A stretch of 45,302 nt of DNA from a virus: the IMG/VR virus record IMGVR_UViG_3300021087_000023, positions 1-45,302 of that record. One strand, 5' to 3'. The notes beneath the pieces are model-generated. The model had not been told where the DNA came from. It saw nothing but the letters and a program-made list of their open reading frames with translations, and made no database searches. Numbering within the stretch: position 1 is the first letter of the stretch; each line of letters opens with the position of its first letter. Positions 8,992 through 18,193 of the stretch are shown here, piece after piece. The translations under genes and the position numbers were made by a program.

Positions 8992-9224
8992 CGTTTGTCT
9001 TTTTTAAATTTTCGTAAGGTATCTATGACCTGGTCTACCGTGTTACCATAGGGTCGGTCTTCTTTCCTATAGTATCCCATCCCTTTAAACTTCATGTTGT
9101 CATCATAAAGTTTAATCTCGTGGTGGTCTCTTAAGTTCTTGGGGCGTTTTTCCTCCCCTATTTCTTTCCATTCTCCTCCGTCCAATAAGAACAAAGGGAA
9201 GAATTCCGTAGTGGTGTTGGACAT
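8988..9224 (-). CDS. Small charged protein of unknown function
   Basis: 78 residues, not recognised. It is rich in Asp, Glu, Lys and Arg and ends in a strongly basic helix (DTLRKFKKDKR). The ATG is six nt past the stop of the 54-codon gene, and its TGA overlaps the next ATG. Its position in a tightly packed series supports expression; the sequence suggests no function. Confidence 0.55.
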   Translation of the reverse strand: MSNTTTEFFPLFLLDGGEWKEIGEEKRPKNLRDHHEIKLYDDNMKFKGMGYYRKEDRPYGNTVDQVIDTLRKFKKDKR

Positions 9225-9230
9225 ATTGGT

Positions 9231-9395
9231 TTATTTGAATTTACCCTGGGCAAGTCTCTCTTTCTTTCTTTCAGCAGCTGCAAGAGCTGCGCTATCTTCG
9301 CTGTAAGAGTTGAAATAAAAACCTGAAATAGGGTGTACTTTTTTCTCCCAGAATTTACCTCTGAGTCTAGGGTTGGGGTGTTCTCTATCTTCCAT
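9231..9395 (-). CDS. 54-residue basic protein of unknown function
   Basis: Short ORF of 54 codons, MEDREHPNPRLRGKF at the start and ERLAQGKFK at the end. An ATG 12 nt after a strong minus-strand terminator begins it, and it stops 6 nt before the next gene, so it fits the operon layout exactly. Composition is basic, with an amphipathic Ala/Glu/Arg helix in the second half. A longer 102-codon reading frame over the same bases would run through the terminator and is not believed. Confidence 0.6.
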   Translation of the reverse strand: MEDREHPNPRLRGKFWEKKVHPISGFYFNSYSEDSAALAAAERKKERLAQGKFK

Positions 9396-9406
9396 ATAGT
9401 ATAATT

Positions 9407-9430
9407 AAAAAAGGGGAGCATAGCCCCCCT
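9407..9430 (-). terminator. Rho-independent terminator after the ligase gene
   Basis: Minus-strand hairpin GGGGGGC-TAT-GCTCCCC (seven pairs, one wobble) followed by six T. It lies 56 nt past the ligase stop and 12 nt before the next start codon. Confidence 0.85.
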
Positions 9431-9485
9431 TAAATCATCAATCACTGTAATTATAACAAGTGCCAATTATTAACCGGCTACTAAG

Positions 9486-10511
9486 TTACAAATTTTTCTG
9501 CTTAGTATAAACTCCATTCCTAGGTGCACCTCCTTCTTTAGTAGGTTTCATACCTAAAAACACGATATTCTTATACAGGAGATCTTTTGGGGAGTTAAGT
9601 AAAGCTATCCTGTCATTAGTATCGAATCCATTTATCTGAACTTTACACATTAAACCAGAAGGTAGTTGAACTCTTAAAGAGTCAGCTTTACCACTAGGTA
9701 ATCTGTCTCCTTTCTTCTTAGATGTTCTACTAGAACCCATAGAATCAATGGTCTTAGCTACATTTGGGTCAGCAATTGTGCCTTCTACAACTTCAATAAC
9801 TGTACCTTTGTAAGCAACCATGTCTTCTTTGGCCTTAAATCCTAGAGCTTGGTTCTCAGTATACCTACCACATTTGTACGGCGCGTCTTTCTTTACTAGC
9901 ATCAGTCCTTCATAACCGTCTATCAAAGCTTGATCATAAGCTTGGTAGAATTCATCGATATGAGTGAACCCATGATGAGGTATAATCTCAACTATGTGGT
10001 CTACATCTATCTTTTCTACCATAATCTCTAGCATCTCTAGTCGATCGGTTTTTGAAAACCCTAGAGCTCCTTCTGAGTACCAGTCAAACAAGTGGAATTT
10101 CAGATCAGCATGCCAAGTAGTTGCCCACTCAACACTTCTGCCTGGGTAAGGCCATGCAGCCGTACCATACTTCTTCTCCATAGTCTTTTTATACTTAGGA
10201 TCTAGTACGTTCTCCTTCTTGAAAAAGTGAGAAAGTTCAGAGAAACCCACTCCATGTGCATAGAACTCTCCCTCAATAATACCAGCATGCATGGTCTTAT
10301 CGTAGAATTCTTTAGCCATTCTTTGGATCTCAACGTTCTTGATCACTTTCTTGGTTCTAGAGTATGCTACACCTCGGTATAGTTCTACTCTCATCCCATC
10401 TAATTTTAAAGAGTACAACCAGTCATCAGGAAATGCTAAACGCACTTCCCAATCTGGTGGGTTACTTTTACTGTTATTGGGAAATAAATTAGGTTTGAAA
10501 TCTTTAAACAT
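9486..10511 (-). CDS. ATP-dependent DNA ligase
   Basis: 341 residues, the usual size for a minimal phage ligase. Motif I is KLDGMR with nucleophile Lys36. IIEGEF near residue 80 fits motif III, EGLMLVKK near 200 motif IV and GFKAKED near 225 motif V. The C-terminal part, from about 230, is an OB-fold-like region (SLRVQLPSGLMCKVQING). It seals nicks during replication, joining Okazaki fragments after the FEN nuclease encoded one gene upstream has removed primers. A terminator follows. The ATG overlaps the end of the preceding unknown gene by 8 nt. Confidence 0.93.
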   Translation of the reverse strand: MFKDFKPNLFPNNSKSNPPDWEVRLAFPDDWLYSLKLDGMRVELYRGVAYSRTKKVIKNVEIQRMAKEFYDKTMHAGIIEGEFYAHGVGFSELSHFFKKENVLDPKYKKTMEKKYGTAAWPYPGRSVEWATTWHADLKFHLFDWYSEGALGFSKTDRLEMLEIMVEKIDVDHIVEIIPHHGFTHIDEFYQAYDQALIDGYEGLMLVKKDAPYKCGRYTENQALGFKAKEDMVAYKGTVIEVVEGTIADPNVAKTIDSMGSSRTSKKKGDRLPSGKADSLRVQLPSGLMCKVQINGFDTNDRIALLNSPKDLLYKNIVFLGMKPTKEGGAPRNGVYTKQKNL

Positions 10512-11040
10512 AGTAGTGTTCTATAAACCAGGATTCATCAGGTATGTCCATTAGCTCGTCATTCTCATTGACTTGATAGTCTAAGAAGTCTGTTATGTAC
10601 TCCCTAAGCTTTTTAGTTCTTGTGAGAGCTTGTAAAGCTGGGTGAGATACCTTGAAGCTATCCATGGTTTGGTTATAAGGCAGTCCGGAATAATTATAGA
10701 TGCATTTTTTAGCTTCTTTACTCATTCTAGAGTACTTGCCTTGTATAAATAATTTAGTGTCAGGGGTGAAATGATATGGGACACGAAAGATAAGATGTAC
10801 AGAGTCTTTTATCTTAGCTTCAGTTACATAGTTCTCGTTACTCTTGTAGGCTATTGAAAGAGGTCTTTTAATAAGTTTTACATAGATAAGTTCTCCTTTC
10901 TTATCGATATAAGAACCGGCAAAACAATTGTAAAAGGACTTCTTATTAAGGCCCAGTAATGGTAACATGTAATAAGTAACTAGTGTGTCTTTATCAGGAA
11001 TCAAAAAGGTCATTGAATAGGTCTTCGGATTGGTTAGCAT
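10504..11040 (-). CDS. Unknown protein between FEN nuclease and ligase
   Basis: 178 residues from the first ATG; an alternative ATG at 11013 (MTFLIPDKDT) would give 169 and reduce the overlap with the FEN gene from 47 to 20 nt. The first ATG has the better A-rich upstream. It has mixed alpha/beta composition and many Tyr, Phe and Lys, with no Walker, nuclease or membrane motif that I recognise. Its place between FEN and ligase suggests a role in replication or lagging-strand processing, on position alone. Confidence 0.7.
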   Translation of the reverse strand: MLTNPKTYSMTFLIPDKDTLVTYYMLPLLGLNKKSFYNCFAGSYIDKKGELIYVKLIKRPLSIAYKSNENYVTEAKIKDSVHLIFRVPYHFTPDTKLFIQGKYSRMSKEAKKCIYNYSGLPYNQTMDSFKVSHPALQALTRTKKLREYITDFLDYQVNENDELMDIPDESWFIEHYYV

Positions 11041-11815
11041 ATTTTGTTGGCTTTAAAGTTAACACTTTATTGCATTCTGATTCTACATCAGCACCAAATT
11101 TACTTACCTCATCAGGAGATAGCATCTTGACCATTCTGTAAGTAGTGGTAAACTTATTGATAGCCTCCTCTTTAGGAAACTTAGACAAATATAGTTTACT
11201 TACTGCTTTCTTGTAGTCTTCAGGTCTATAGTTATTCAAATACTTAAGAGCTTTCTTCATACCCATGCCCGGTATACCTGCGAATTCTCCCGGAATATCG
11301 GTAGGATCACCTGCTATAAGTTGACAATACAAGAAAAGATTTGCATCATCTTCTGTCACATGATTCCATCTCTGTTCTTGGTTCCAGCCTCCTTTAAATG
11401 GGTTGTAGTGCATTCCTTGAACCTGATCAGCATCTTTGTCTCCAGTCACTAATAAGAACTCATCTAGATCGTACCTTGTAGCACATAAGGCCATAGCATC
11501 ATCTGATTCTATGTACTTAAGTGGTATACATCCTAGTTCTTTAAGTTCTTCCATAATTGCTGGCTTCCACATGAGTATACCATCTGAAGGAGTTCTATGA
11601 CTCTTGTACTCAGGAAGTATTACGTTCCTAAAGTTGTCAAATCCTTTTCCTTGGTAGAACATAAGGAATTCAGTGCATTTTGAAGATGCTTGTACCTGTA
11701 ATAGAAATGAACGGACGTGATTTCTCACGCCCTGTTCATCATCTCTATTCCCTTTTGCATACTGTACATTCGCTACAATATGAACTATAGGGTCTAAATC
11801 TAAAATACCTACCAT
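10994..11815 (-). CDS. 5'-3' exonuclease / flap endonuclease (FEN family)
   Basis: 273 residues. Metal-binding acidic clusters are visible: ESDDA at 103-107, TGDKDAD at 124-130 and GDPTD at 169-173. They are followed by the helix-hairpin DNA-binding block GIPGMGMKKAL at 180-190. This is the order in T4 RNase H and the polymerase I 5'-nuclease domain, which the phage polymerase lacks. It should remove RNA primers and flaps before ligation. The C-terminus ends SEDLFNDLFDS, related to the tails of two other proteins in this block. The start overlaps the rIIB-like stop as TAATG. Confidence 0.9.
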   Translation of the reverse strand: MVGILDLDPIVHIVANVQYAKGNRDDEQGVRNHVRSFLLQVQASSKCTEFLMFYQGKGFDNFRNVILPEYKSHRTPSDGILMWKPAIMEELKELGCIPLKYIESDDAMALCATRYDLDEFLLVTGDKDADQVQGMHYNPFKGGWNQEQRWNHVTEDDANLFLYCQLIAGDPTDIPGEFAGIPGMGMKKALKYLNNYRPEDYKKAVSKLYLSKFPKEEAINKFTTTYRMVKMLSPDEVSKFGADVESECNKVLTLKPTKYANQSEDLFNDLFDS

Positions 11816-12966
11816 TAACTGTCAGAATTAGCTCTAGTTATACGCTCATGAGATTCATTAATAGCATCTTGAACTTTAGTATAGTTGCTATCTCCTAATT
11901 TCTTGATGATAGACTCGATACGATCTTCAGATGAAGCTACATAATCAGAACTATGGTAAGTACCAGAATTCTTAACATCATCGATATCAGCAATTGCATA
12001 AGGGAATAATGCATCAGTTCTTAGCGCACTACCCTGGTCTTGGAAAGATAGTACATCAGAAGGATTCACAAAACACAATAAAGTGTTGTTATTGTCCCTT
12101 CTGTAACTCTCAATGTATTGCAATCCACCTATGTAAAGACCACCACCACCAAAGGTGTTGTTTAGGTTACGTAAAGCTTTTTCAGGTAAGTACTGAACCT
12201 CACCAACTCTATAAGTATAGCCTAGTTTACTACCTGAAAAGAATAGGTCACCATTTCTACATATAGCAGGAGTGAATACTAGTTCTTCTGATACTTTAGG
12301 TAAATCTAAAGCATCTTCTACAAGAACCTCTCCAGTAACCTCATCTACAGCTCCAGGTAGAGTAGCATACTTAGGATTCTTAACCTTGATGTAATTACCT
12401 GGGTTCTCCTCGTCCTCTATGATCTCATACTTCCAATCAACTAAATCCACTACTTTGTAAGTAGCTAGAAGACCCTCTTGAGTAATAGAGATGTCTTGGA
12501 AAGTAGACATATTACGAGCTTCGTCACTCGTAAAGCCCTCATCCATCAACTTGTTTGCAGACTCCATATCTACCCAAGTATTTGTGATGTAAGTGTAGAA
12601 ATAATCTATCATCTCTGCATTAACTCTAGGATTAGATATAACTCTTATCCAGAACTTCTCCATAGGTGCAGTATCGGTACCATCATCTATAAGTTCTTCT
12701 AAAGCTTTACCCATTTCTTCAGATAAAGTGATCTCTGTACCCGTAACTCTGTATCCTTTACTAACTGGGTTGTACTCCAGAAAGTTAAGCTTAGTAGCGT
12801 TGTAGACTTTATTAGCTTTCACTAAAAACTCTTCTAATTTCTCTTTAGAAAAATCAGCATCAATTGCTGTTAATTCCTTTGAATTTTCCTCAGAATAAGG
12901 TGTATTAAATGGTGTACCATTAATAACTCCTACGATTCTGTCTTGTACTCTTCTTTTAATTAGCAT
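11815..12966 (-). CDS. rIIB: rIIB-like protein
   Basis: 383 residues. The central ITQEGLLATYKVV and the later GLYIGGLQYIES followed by NTLLCFVNPSDVLSF match the typical rIIB pattern (a self-contained ATYK/AYK block, then GLHV and a KVNPxDVVS-like strand). In T4, rIIA and rIIB act together at the membrane to block exclusion by lambda Rex; the mechanism is still unclear. Here it follows the rIIA-like gene with a 7-nt overlap, the same adjacency as in T4, which strengthens both calls. The N-terminal 90 residues are divergent. Confidence 0.8.
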   Translation of the reverse strand: MLIKRRVQDRIVGVINGTPFNTPYSEENSKELTAIDADFSKEKLEEFLVKANKVYNATKLNFLEYNPVSKGYRVTGTEITLSEEMGKALEELIDDGTDTAPMEKFWIRVISNPRVNAEMIDYFYTYITNTWVDMESANKLMDEGFTSDEARNMSTFQDISITQEGLLATYKVVDLVDWKYEIIEDEENPGNYIKVKNPKYATLPGAVDEVTGEVLVEDALDLPKVSEELVFTPAICRNGDLFFSGSKLGYTYRVGEVQYLPEKALRNLNNTFGGGGLYIGGLQYIESYRRDNNNTLLCFVNPSDVLSFQDQGSALRTDALFPYAIADIDDVKNSGTYHSSDYVASSEDRIESIIKKLGDSNYTKVQDAINESHERITRANSDS

Positions 12967-15608
12967 AATAATAAATTTGATAGTTTGTTAATTGATTCTG
13001 TAACTGAGTCACTATATATAGAGTAATCTGTCATACCTTTGTACAGCACCTCCATAGCGCTTTTGTTTTTGTTTACGTGGTCTGCCCACTTAGCTGTGTC
13101 ATCTGTAACATCTTGATCATAAGCTACAATTTGAGTTATTCCACTAATATTGAATTGTTTTAGTAATTCATTAGCAGCTTCAAAGTCGTTTGCTTTGATA
13201 AGATCTTGCGCCTCACACATAATATCTGTCATATCCATAACAAATTCTAGAGCTTCATGGAAAGCATCTCCACTGCCCCAGAATAGTCTTCCTATGAATT
13301 CCTTCATAGTCATGATATCACGAACATCAGGACTATTATCTTTTTGAACCCAAGTAAGGCATGTAGCTTCATTCGGTAATAGGAAATTAGCTAGAAAGTT
13401 TAAAGTATCTTGTTTAAGTACTTTAGTTCTTATTAGGTTCTTAAGCTTAATAGTGTAGTCTAAAGTTTTAAAGTTCTTGGCTACCTTGTAAAAAGTAGCT
13501 AGTATCCTAAACTCAGGACAAACAGTAAGTACTCCATTATCTACGTTAAATAGATAGGATTTGTACTCTCTTATTATATCAAGGTCTGCCTCTAATATAG
13601 AGTTGTAATCTGATTTACTGGCTACCATTAAGGTATCAAAATTTGTCCTAAGACCAAATCCAGCTCTAATTTCCCTAAGAACTCGTGAAAGCATTTGGTT
13701 AGAAGAGTCAAACATAATGATAGGTCTTTCAGTATTAACTCCGGAGACAGAATAGGTTATGTACTTATCTTCTAGGCCAGACACAGGAATTTCCCATCTA
13801 GTTATAGTAGGATTAGTAACTTTAACAACAGAGCTATTACTAATGTATCCTTCTGCGTATGACTTACTGTAAACTTTAGGATAAATAAGCTTATTCTGTT
13901 TACGTAAACGAGCAGCTTCCTGCGCATCATTGTAAACATCATTTTCAGTAACTTCTTGCTCATCTTCTATATCATCTGCGTCAGTTCCTAAGTTACCAAA
14001 TTCAGCGTCATCCACATTAAAGTTTGCTACTGAGTCAAAGTAGTCATACCATGGTTCTGCATCTTCCGGGTGATCTACAGCCCATCTAGATATAGTGGAC
14101 AATCTTACATAGATAAAAGTCTTCAGCTTGTAGGTTTCATACAAGTATCTTACTTTTCTCTTAGTAAGAGGCGTCTCATCAGCTATAACAACTTTCATAC
14201 CGCCAAATTCCTCAAACCTAGATATTGAAGTTTTACTTACATAAGATGTTCTACTGTTCTGAACATAAGATACAACTTGTACTCTAGCTCTATCTAAGGT
14301 TTCGAAGTAACTGCTGATAGAATTGAATTCTATAGCTATAACTTGTCCATGAGGCATTACTACAGTAGTCTTAGACTTGATCTCTGCAGAATTCAAGAAG
14401 CTAGTAAAAGCACCTAAAGGTGACATAATACTGTACTTGCTGTCCATCTTGCTTTTATAGTCAGTTGCAACAGTTATAAGATCCTTAGAAGACTCTGCAG
14501 TTTTACCTGCTGCAGTCAAGAACTTATGTGCTGATAACTTAGTCTTCTCAATAGCATCTAAGATGGTTGTCTTGGTCTTATCAGTCCACTTCAAAGATTC
14601 CCTTGATTGGTTAATGTCTACATCAGTAGCTTTAACTTTAATACCCAGGGCACCGTTTCTACCTTCCAGTTCTAGTTCATTCCAACTAATAAGTCCATAA
14701 TTAATACCGTCAACAACGATATAAGGCTTAGAATACTCAGAATTTCTCTGTATGATGACATCATTATCCTCATACAGGTTCTGGTTATCGATCAAACCTC
14801 CTCTTTGGTTGCCATATTCAGTGTAGCTAAAGTCTATCAAGTTGTTAAATGCAGAGAATTGCTTGTAAATAGCATCTATGTACTTCTTCTTGTTGTGCTT
14901 TTTAGCTTCTATGGATAAAGTAACACCATTATTTAGTGTTGTAGGCTCCCAGTGAACTTCTCTGACGCTTTCTGTACCATCAGATAGTTTGACCTTCCAT
15001 TTCTCTGTATAGCCGTTAGGGTTCTTCTGTGTTACTGATTCATAATCGTGTTTAAAGATCATGAAAGTAGTTTGGAAGCCATTGTATCTTGTTTGCATAG
15101 TGTAGTAATCTACACCTGTAGCAAGACCTGATTTGGCGCCAACACCAAACTTACCTATCAAGTTCTTAAGATTTCTCTTAGAACTGTAACCAAGTCTGAA
15201 GTAACCTCTTAATCGTTCTCCTCCTAATCCTACACCATTATCTGTGATAGTAAACAAATCTCTACCATCATCCTTATCTTCATAAGTAACATAGATAGAG
15301 TTGCTCTCACTCAGATAATTAGGGTTATAGTACTCTCTATCAAAAGATGAATCTTTCAGTAATTTACCGTCGTCTTCTCTTTGTAGAAAGTGGTCGCTCT
15401 CAGGGGCTCCAGACAATATAATATCTTTTGCAATCTCTTTCTCTCTGTTTGAATCTATACAGTTAGAAATAGTTTCTCTTACAAAACTTCGGATTGGATA
15501 AGAATAAATGTCCTCTTGCATTGCTTGAAAGATGAGGTCTTTTGCACCTTCATCGATCTCTTTTAGTATACCAGGTCTTTCATCCTGATCTATGTGTAAT
15601 TCTGCCAT
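12960..15608 (-). CDS. rIIA: rIIA-like GHKL ATPase
   Basis: 882 residues, longer than T4 rIIA (about 725). The N-terminal 250 residues carry a GHKL (Hsp90/gyrase/MutL) ATP-binding fold: N box RETISNCIDS (Glu45, Asn49, Asp52), G1 box DNGVGL at 123-128, G2 box GKFGVGAKSG at 152-161. A GHKL ATPase directly followed by an rIIB-like gene is the rII arrangement. An acidic linker rich in Asp and Glu (near residues 540-560) separates two halves. It probably defends the infection against host or prophage exclusion, by analogy with T4. It overlaps the primase gene by 19 nt. Confidence 0.85.
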   Translation of the reverse strand: MAELHIDQDERPGILKEIDEGAKDLIFQAMQEDIYSYPIRSFVRETISNCIDSNREKEIAKDIILSGAPESDHFLQREDDGKLLKDSSFDREYYNPNYLSESNSIYVTYEDKDDGRDLFTITDNGVGLGGERLRGYFRLGYSSKRNLKNLIGKFGVGAKSGLATGVDYYTMQTRYNGFQTTFMIFKHDYESVTQKNPNGYTEKWKVKLSDGTESVREVHWEPTTLNNGVTLSIEAKKHNKKKYIDAIYKQFSAFNNLIDFSYTEYGNQRGGLIDNQNLYEDNDVIIQRNSEYSKPYIVVDGINYGLISWNELELEGRNGALGIKVKATDVDINQSRESLKWTDKTKTTILDAIEKTKLSAHKFLTAAGKTAESSKDLITVATDYKSKMDSKYSIMSPLGAFTSFLNSAEIKSKTTVVMPHGQVIAIEFNSISSYFETLDRARVQVVSYVQNSRTSYVSKTSISRFEEFGGMKVVIADETPLTKRKVRYLYETYKLKTFIYVRLSTISRWAVDHPEDAEPWYDYFDSVANFNVDDAEFGNLGTDADDIEDEQEVTENDVYNDAQEAARLRKQNKLIYPKVYSKSYAEGYISNSSVVKVTNPTITRWEIPVSGLEDKYITYSVSGVNTERPIIMFDSSNQMLSRVLREIRAGFGLRTNFDTLMVASKSDYNSILEADLDIIREYKSYLFNVDNGVLTVCPEFRILATFYKVAKNFKTLDYTIKLKNLIRTKVLKQDTLNFLANFLLPNEATCLTWVQKDNSPDVRDIMTMKEFIGRLFWGSGDAFHEALEFVMDMTDIMCEAQDLIKANDFEAANELLKQFNISGITQIVAYDQDVTDDTAKWADHVNKNKSAMEVLYKGMTDYSIYSDSVTESINKLSNLLLC

Positions 15609-16636
15609 GTTGCAATTACAGTTGTTTTAATAAAATTAAGTATATACTCTTCTTTACCCTGGTTCTTGTAGTCAGTGAAAAGATCTGTTGGATCTTTAGC
15701 TTCCATCTTGTCTACGTCTACCGGAATGAGAAAAGGATATTTTTCTAAATATTTAGATGTTGCTTTTTTACCTGCATCATCGTTGTCTAGCCATATTATA
15801 ATGGTGGGAAATCGTTCTTGGAGTATTTTCATGCTATGATCAGAAATCATAATAGATTCAGAAGGCCCAGCTACTGAGTTCCAATTGAAGTTAGCTCTAA
15901 AGAAAGCTATCTCTTTGGTGGACTTAGTTATAATACACAAGTCAGCTTTACTGTCTAGTTGTAGCATCCCTTCAACATAGTTTCTCTTATAATTATTCCT
16001 GAACTTAAGCAATTTGTCTTCAAATGGTTGATAGATTTTATAAGTTCCTAGAATTTCATAGGATATACATAATGTTTTAGGATGTACTATAGAATGTTTG
16101 TTGTCTTGAATAAAATGTAGTAGATTTGGGTTGTAAATTTTATATTTTCTTCTGATATCTTCACCCACATTTAGAAAATTCCAGTAATCAACAAATTGAG
16201 CTGATTCGCACTCAGCTTTTGTTATTTGTATCACTGCTGGACTTTTCTTTAGTGGTGGTGGTTTCTTAATAAACTCAGGAGTAAACGAAGGAACATCTTC
16301 CCCGTCAAATCCGAGTTTCAAGTCAGAATTAAGTTGTAACAAAGTCTTCCTAAGTTCCCACTTATCTCCTCCTCCAAAGAACAGTCTGAGAAACAGTATA
16401 ACATCACCTGTTTCATTTATTCCATGATCTTTAAACATCAAATTACCACGCTTACCGTAGTAAAGTGAAAAGCTTGGATCAGAATCTATTCTCCTAATAG
16501 GAGAACTGTACTTAGTTCTGAGCTCTAGATCAGTCCCTATATAATGACAATACAGGGAATAATCATCAACCTCTCTAAGTACGTTCTCCTTAGATAGTAA
16601 GGATCCATTTAAATACTCTTCAAATGGGTCTTTCAT
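15590..16636 (-). CDS. DnaG-type primase without zinc cysteines
   Basis: 348 residues. The N-terminal third resembles a CHC2 primase domain (SDPSFSLYYGKRGNLMFKDH, then GDVILFLRLFFG), but the zinc-binding cysteines are absent. The TOPRIM part shows the acidic block IIIWLDNDDAGKKATSKY near residues 279-296 and KDPTDLF after it. An earlier stretch (LCIITKSTKE, near 235) sits where the first TOPRIM Glu is expected. It makes RNA primers on template unwound by the DnaB-like helicase three genes upstream. Loss of the zinc site has been seen in other phage primases. Confident on TOPRIM; template specificity unknown. Confidence 0.85.
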   Translation of the reverse strand: MKDPFEEYLNGSLLSKENVLREVDDYSLYCHYIGTDLELRTKYSSPIRRIDSDPSFSLYYGKRGNLMFKDHGINETGDVILFLRLFFGGGDKWELRKTLLQLNSDLKLGFDGEDVPSFTPEFIKKPPPLKKSPAVIQITKAECESAQFVDYWNFLNVGEDIRRKYKIYNPNLLHFIQDNKHSIVHPKTLCISYEILGTYKIYQPFEDKLLKFRNNYKRNYVEGMLQLDSKADLCIITKSTKEIAFFRANFNWNSVAGPSESIMISDHSMKILQERFPTIIIWLDNDDAGKKATSKYLEKYPFLIPVDVDKMEAKDPTDLFTDYKNQGKEEYILNFIKTTVIATWQNYT

Positions 16637-16639
16637 TGT

Positions 16640-17389
16640 TTAGCTAGAGAATAAATCTGGCTGCTCATCAGAAGCATCGTCTGCGAACATGTTCTCAGCA
16701 CTAACTGTCTCTTCTTCATCTGTATCAGATGGAGTAGCTGCTACTGGGTTAGGATCATTCTTCTTGTTCTTGATTTCCCACTCAGACCATCCAATTTTAG
16801 ATGCTTCTTTAGGGATATCCATAGACTCTAACCATAGATCGAAATCAGAGTTAGAGATAGTAGGATAATGCTTGTTAGCTGACTGTCTGATGAACTTCTG
16901 TCTGAATGGACGTGGCTCTTCAAAACCGTTAACACTCTGGATAAACATGATGAATCTTGTGTACAAGTTAGCTAGAACCTTCAACAAGAATTCCTCCTTG
17001 GTAAAGTTCTGTAAAGCTTGCTTCACAAGTTCTTTATTGTTTGTGTCAACTAGACCGTCAAACATAGCAAATCCTCCTAGTGCAGTATTTACCTGATCTT
17101 CTGTACCATACAACAAAGCATATTGCTTTAGTTTGTGAATGATTAAGAAGATGTCTTTACCAAGTTCTGCTGGAGTTTTAGCAGGGCCGTCATAAGTTTT
17201 CATGTTTGGGGGAAAGAATATAATTTTCCCTTCTATAGCCTCAACAGATTGGTTGTTCGCAAATGCATTAAACATAGAGTCTTCGTCTGGTTTTGATGCA
17301 ATGTGTAATTCTAGAGATCCTTTCTCGTTAACTTTAGTTTGTGGAGTTAGCATTAGATCTTCGTGGATGCCTACTTTTAAGTATGCCAT
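16640..17389 (-). CDS. Replication-cluster protein with acidic DLF tail, candidate SSB
   Basis: 249 residues, no family recognised. Residues 1-205 form a mixed domain; the rest is an acidic, Ser/Glu-rich disordered linker ending DEQPDLFSS. Such an acidic linker with a short hydrophobic tip is typical of single-stranded-DNA-binding proteins, and QPDLF also resembles the bacterial beta-clamp-binding motif QL(S/D)LF. It sits between the Sak4-like ATPase and the primase. Sak4 proteins are often encoded with an SSB, which makes that role plausible, but no OB-fold can be shown by eye. Confidence 0.6.
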   Translation of the reverse strand: MAYLKVGIHEDLMLTPQTKVNEKGSLELHIASKPDEDSMFNAFANNQSVEAIEGKIIFFPPNMKTYDGPAKTPAELGKDIFLIIHKLKQYALLYGTEDQVNTALGGFAMFDGLVDTNNKELVKQALQNFTKEEFLLKVLANLYTRFIMFIQSVNGFEEPRPFRQKFIRQSANKHYPTISNSDFDLWLESMDIPKEASKIGWSEWEIKNKKNDPNPVAATPSDTDEEETVSAENMFADDASDEQPDLFSS

Positions 17390-17410
17390 AATAAATAGTG
17401 GTTTTAAGGT

Positions 17411-18136
17411 TTATATAGTAATTGATTTATCTTCTACTTTGAAATTCTCGACTGTTCCATTTTTGTAGTCGCGTATACGGTCTAGCATGTATTTCATATC
17501 ATTGGGTATATACAATGGAAATAAGCCAGGAGGAGTTTTAGCATGTCTGATGCTGTCCTTGTTTGTAAGAACACCATACTTAATGCCTCCGTCTTTCTGG
17601 GTTTGAGTAAGACCGTGAAAGATGTAGGTAAAGTAGCTTGGTATATCGATAGCGCCATCTAGTAATTTACCAGAAGACTTAAAGCCGACAGTACCATCAT
17701 CTTTAGTATCTGTGTGATGGATCACGACAATGTCAAGATCATCACGGTATGTCTCACAACCTCTAATGATAGCTGAATGAACAAGTGCACCAAATTCATT
17801 CCATCTCTGGAAAGCTTCGTTACCTGAGTTCCTGTTCAAGAACTTAGCACTAAAAATATGTGAGGTAAAGTAATGCGTAAAATCTTCTACAATTATAGTA
17901 CGTACATAGTTAAATGCTTCTGCTGTAGCAATTTGCTTTATGTACGCTTTAAGATCTGCTAACTTGTCAGTAGTAAGAAGGTTCTTGTTCTCTTTACTGT
18001 AATTAGAACTTGCACCATAGATTGATATCGATTTTGCATTGGGTTTTATGATCACTGTTGTTTTAGGATCAAGGGTTCTTAGAGCATAGGATTTACCTAC
18101 ACCACTTTTACCCATGTAAAGGATTGGCTCTGCCAT
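17411..18136 (-). CDS. Sak4-like RecA-fold ATPase
   Basis: 241 residues. Walker A is GKSGVGKS at 9-16; Walker B is TIIVEDF near residue 87; VVIHHTDTK near 158 may be the sensor region. The small size, very N-terminal P-loop and IIVED strand fit the Sak4/AAA_24 phage ATPases, which promote single-strand annealing with an SSB partner. The candidate SSB lies directly downstream. A 57-nt AT-rich gap separates it from the helicase gene. Recombination rather than helicase loading is the favoured role; the latter is not excluded. Confidence 0.75.
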   Translation of the reverse strand: MAEPILYMGKSGVGKSYALRTLDPKTTVIIKPNAKSISIYGASSNYSKENKNLLTTDKLADLKAYIKQIATAEAFNYVRTIIVEDFTHYFTSHIFSAKFLNRNSGNEAFQRWNEFGALVHSAIIRGCETYRDDLDIVVIHHTDTKDDGTVGFKSSGKLLDGAIDIPSYFTYIFHGLTQTQKDGGIKYGVLTNKDSIRHAKTPPGLFPLYIPNDMKYMLDRIRDYKNGTVENFKVEDKSITI

Positions 18137-18193
18137 AATTTGTTGAAAATGAATTAATTAGGTTAATAATTGATAGTTCAAAAATAAGGAAAT

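Noticed and set aside
9158-9466. A 102-codon minus-strand reading frame over the small genes after the ligase
   Set aside because: It would run through a strong terminator and overlap two better-supported small genes; its composition looks unlike a real protein.
18137-18193. A TATTTTTG box as a promoter for the Sak4-like gene
   Set aside because: The box fits TAnnTTTG, but no TTG-type -33 element lies about 20 nt upstream, and such AT-rich strings are frequent here.
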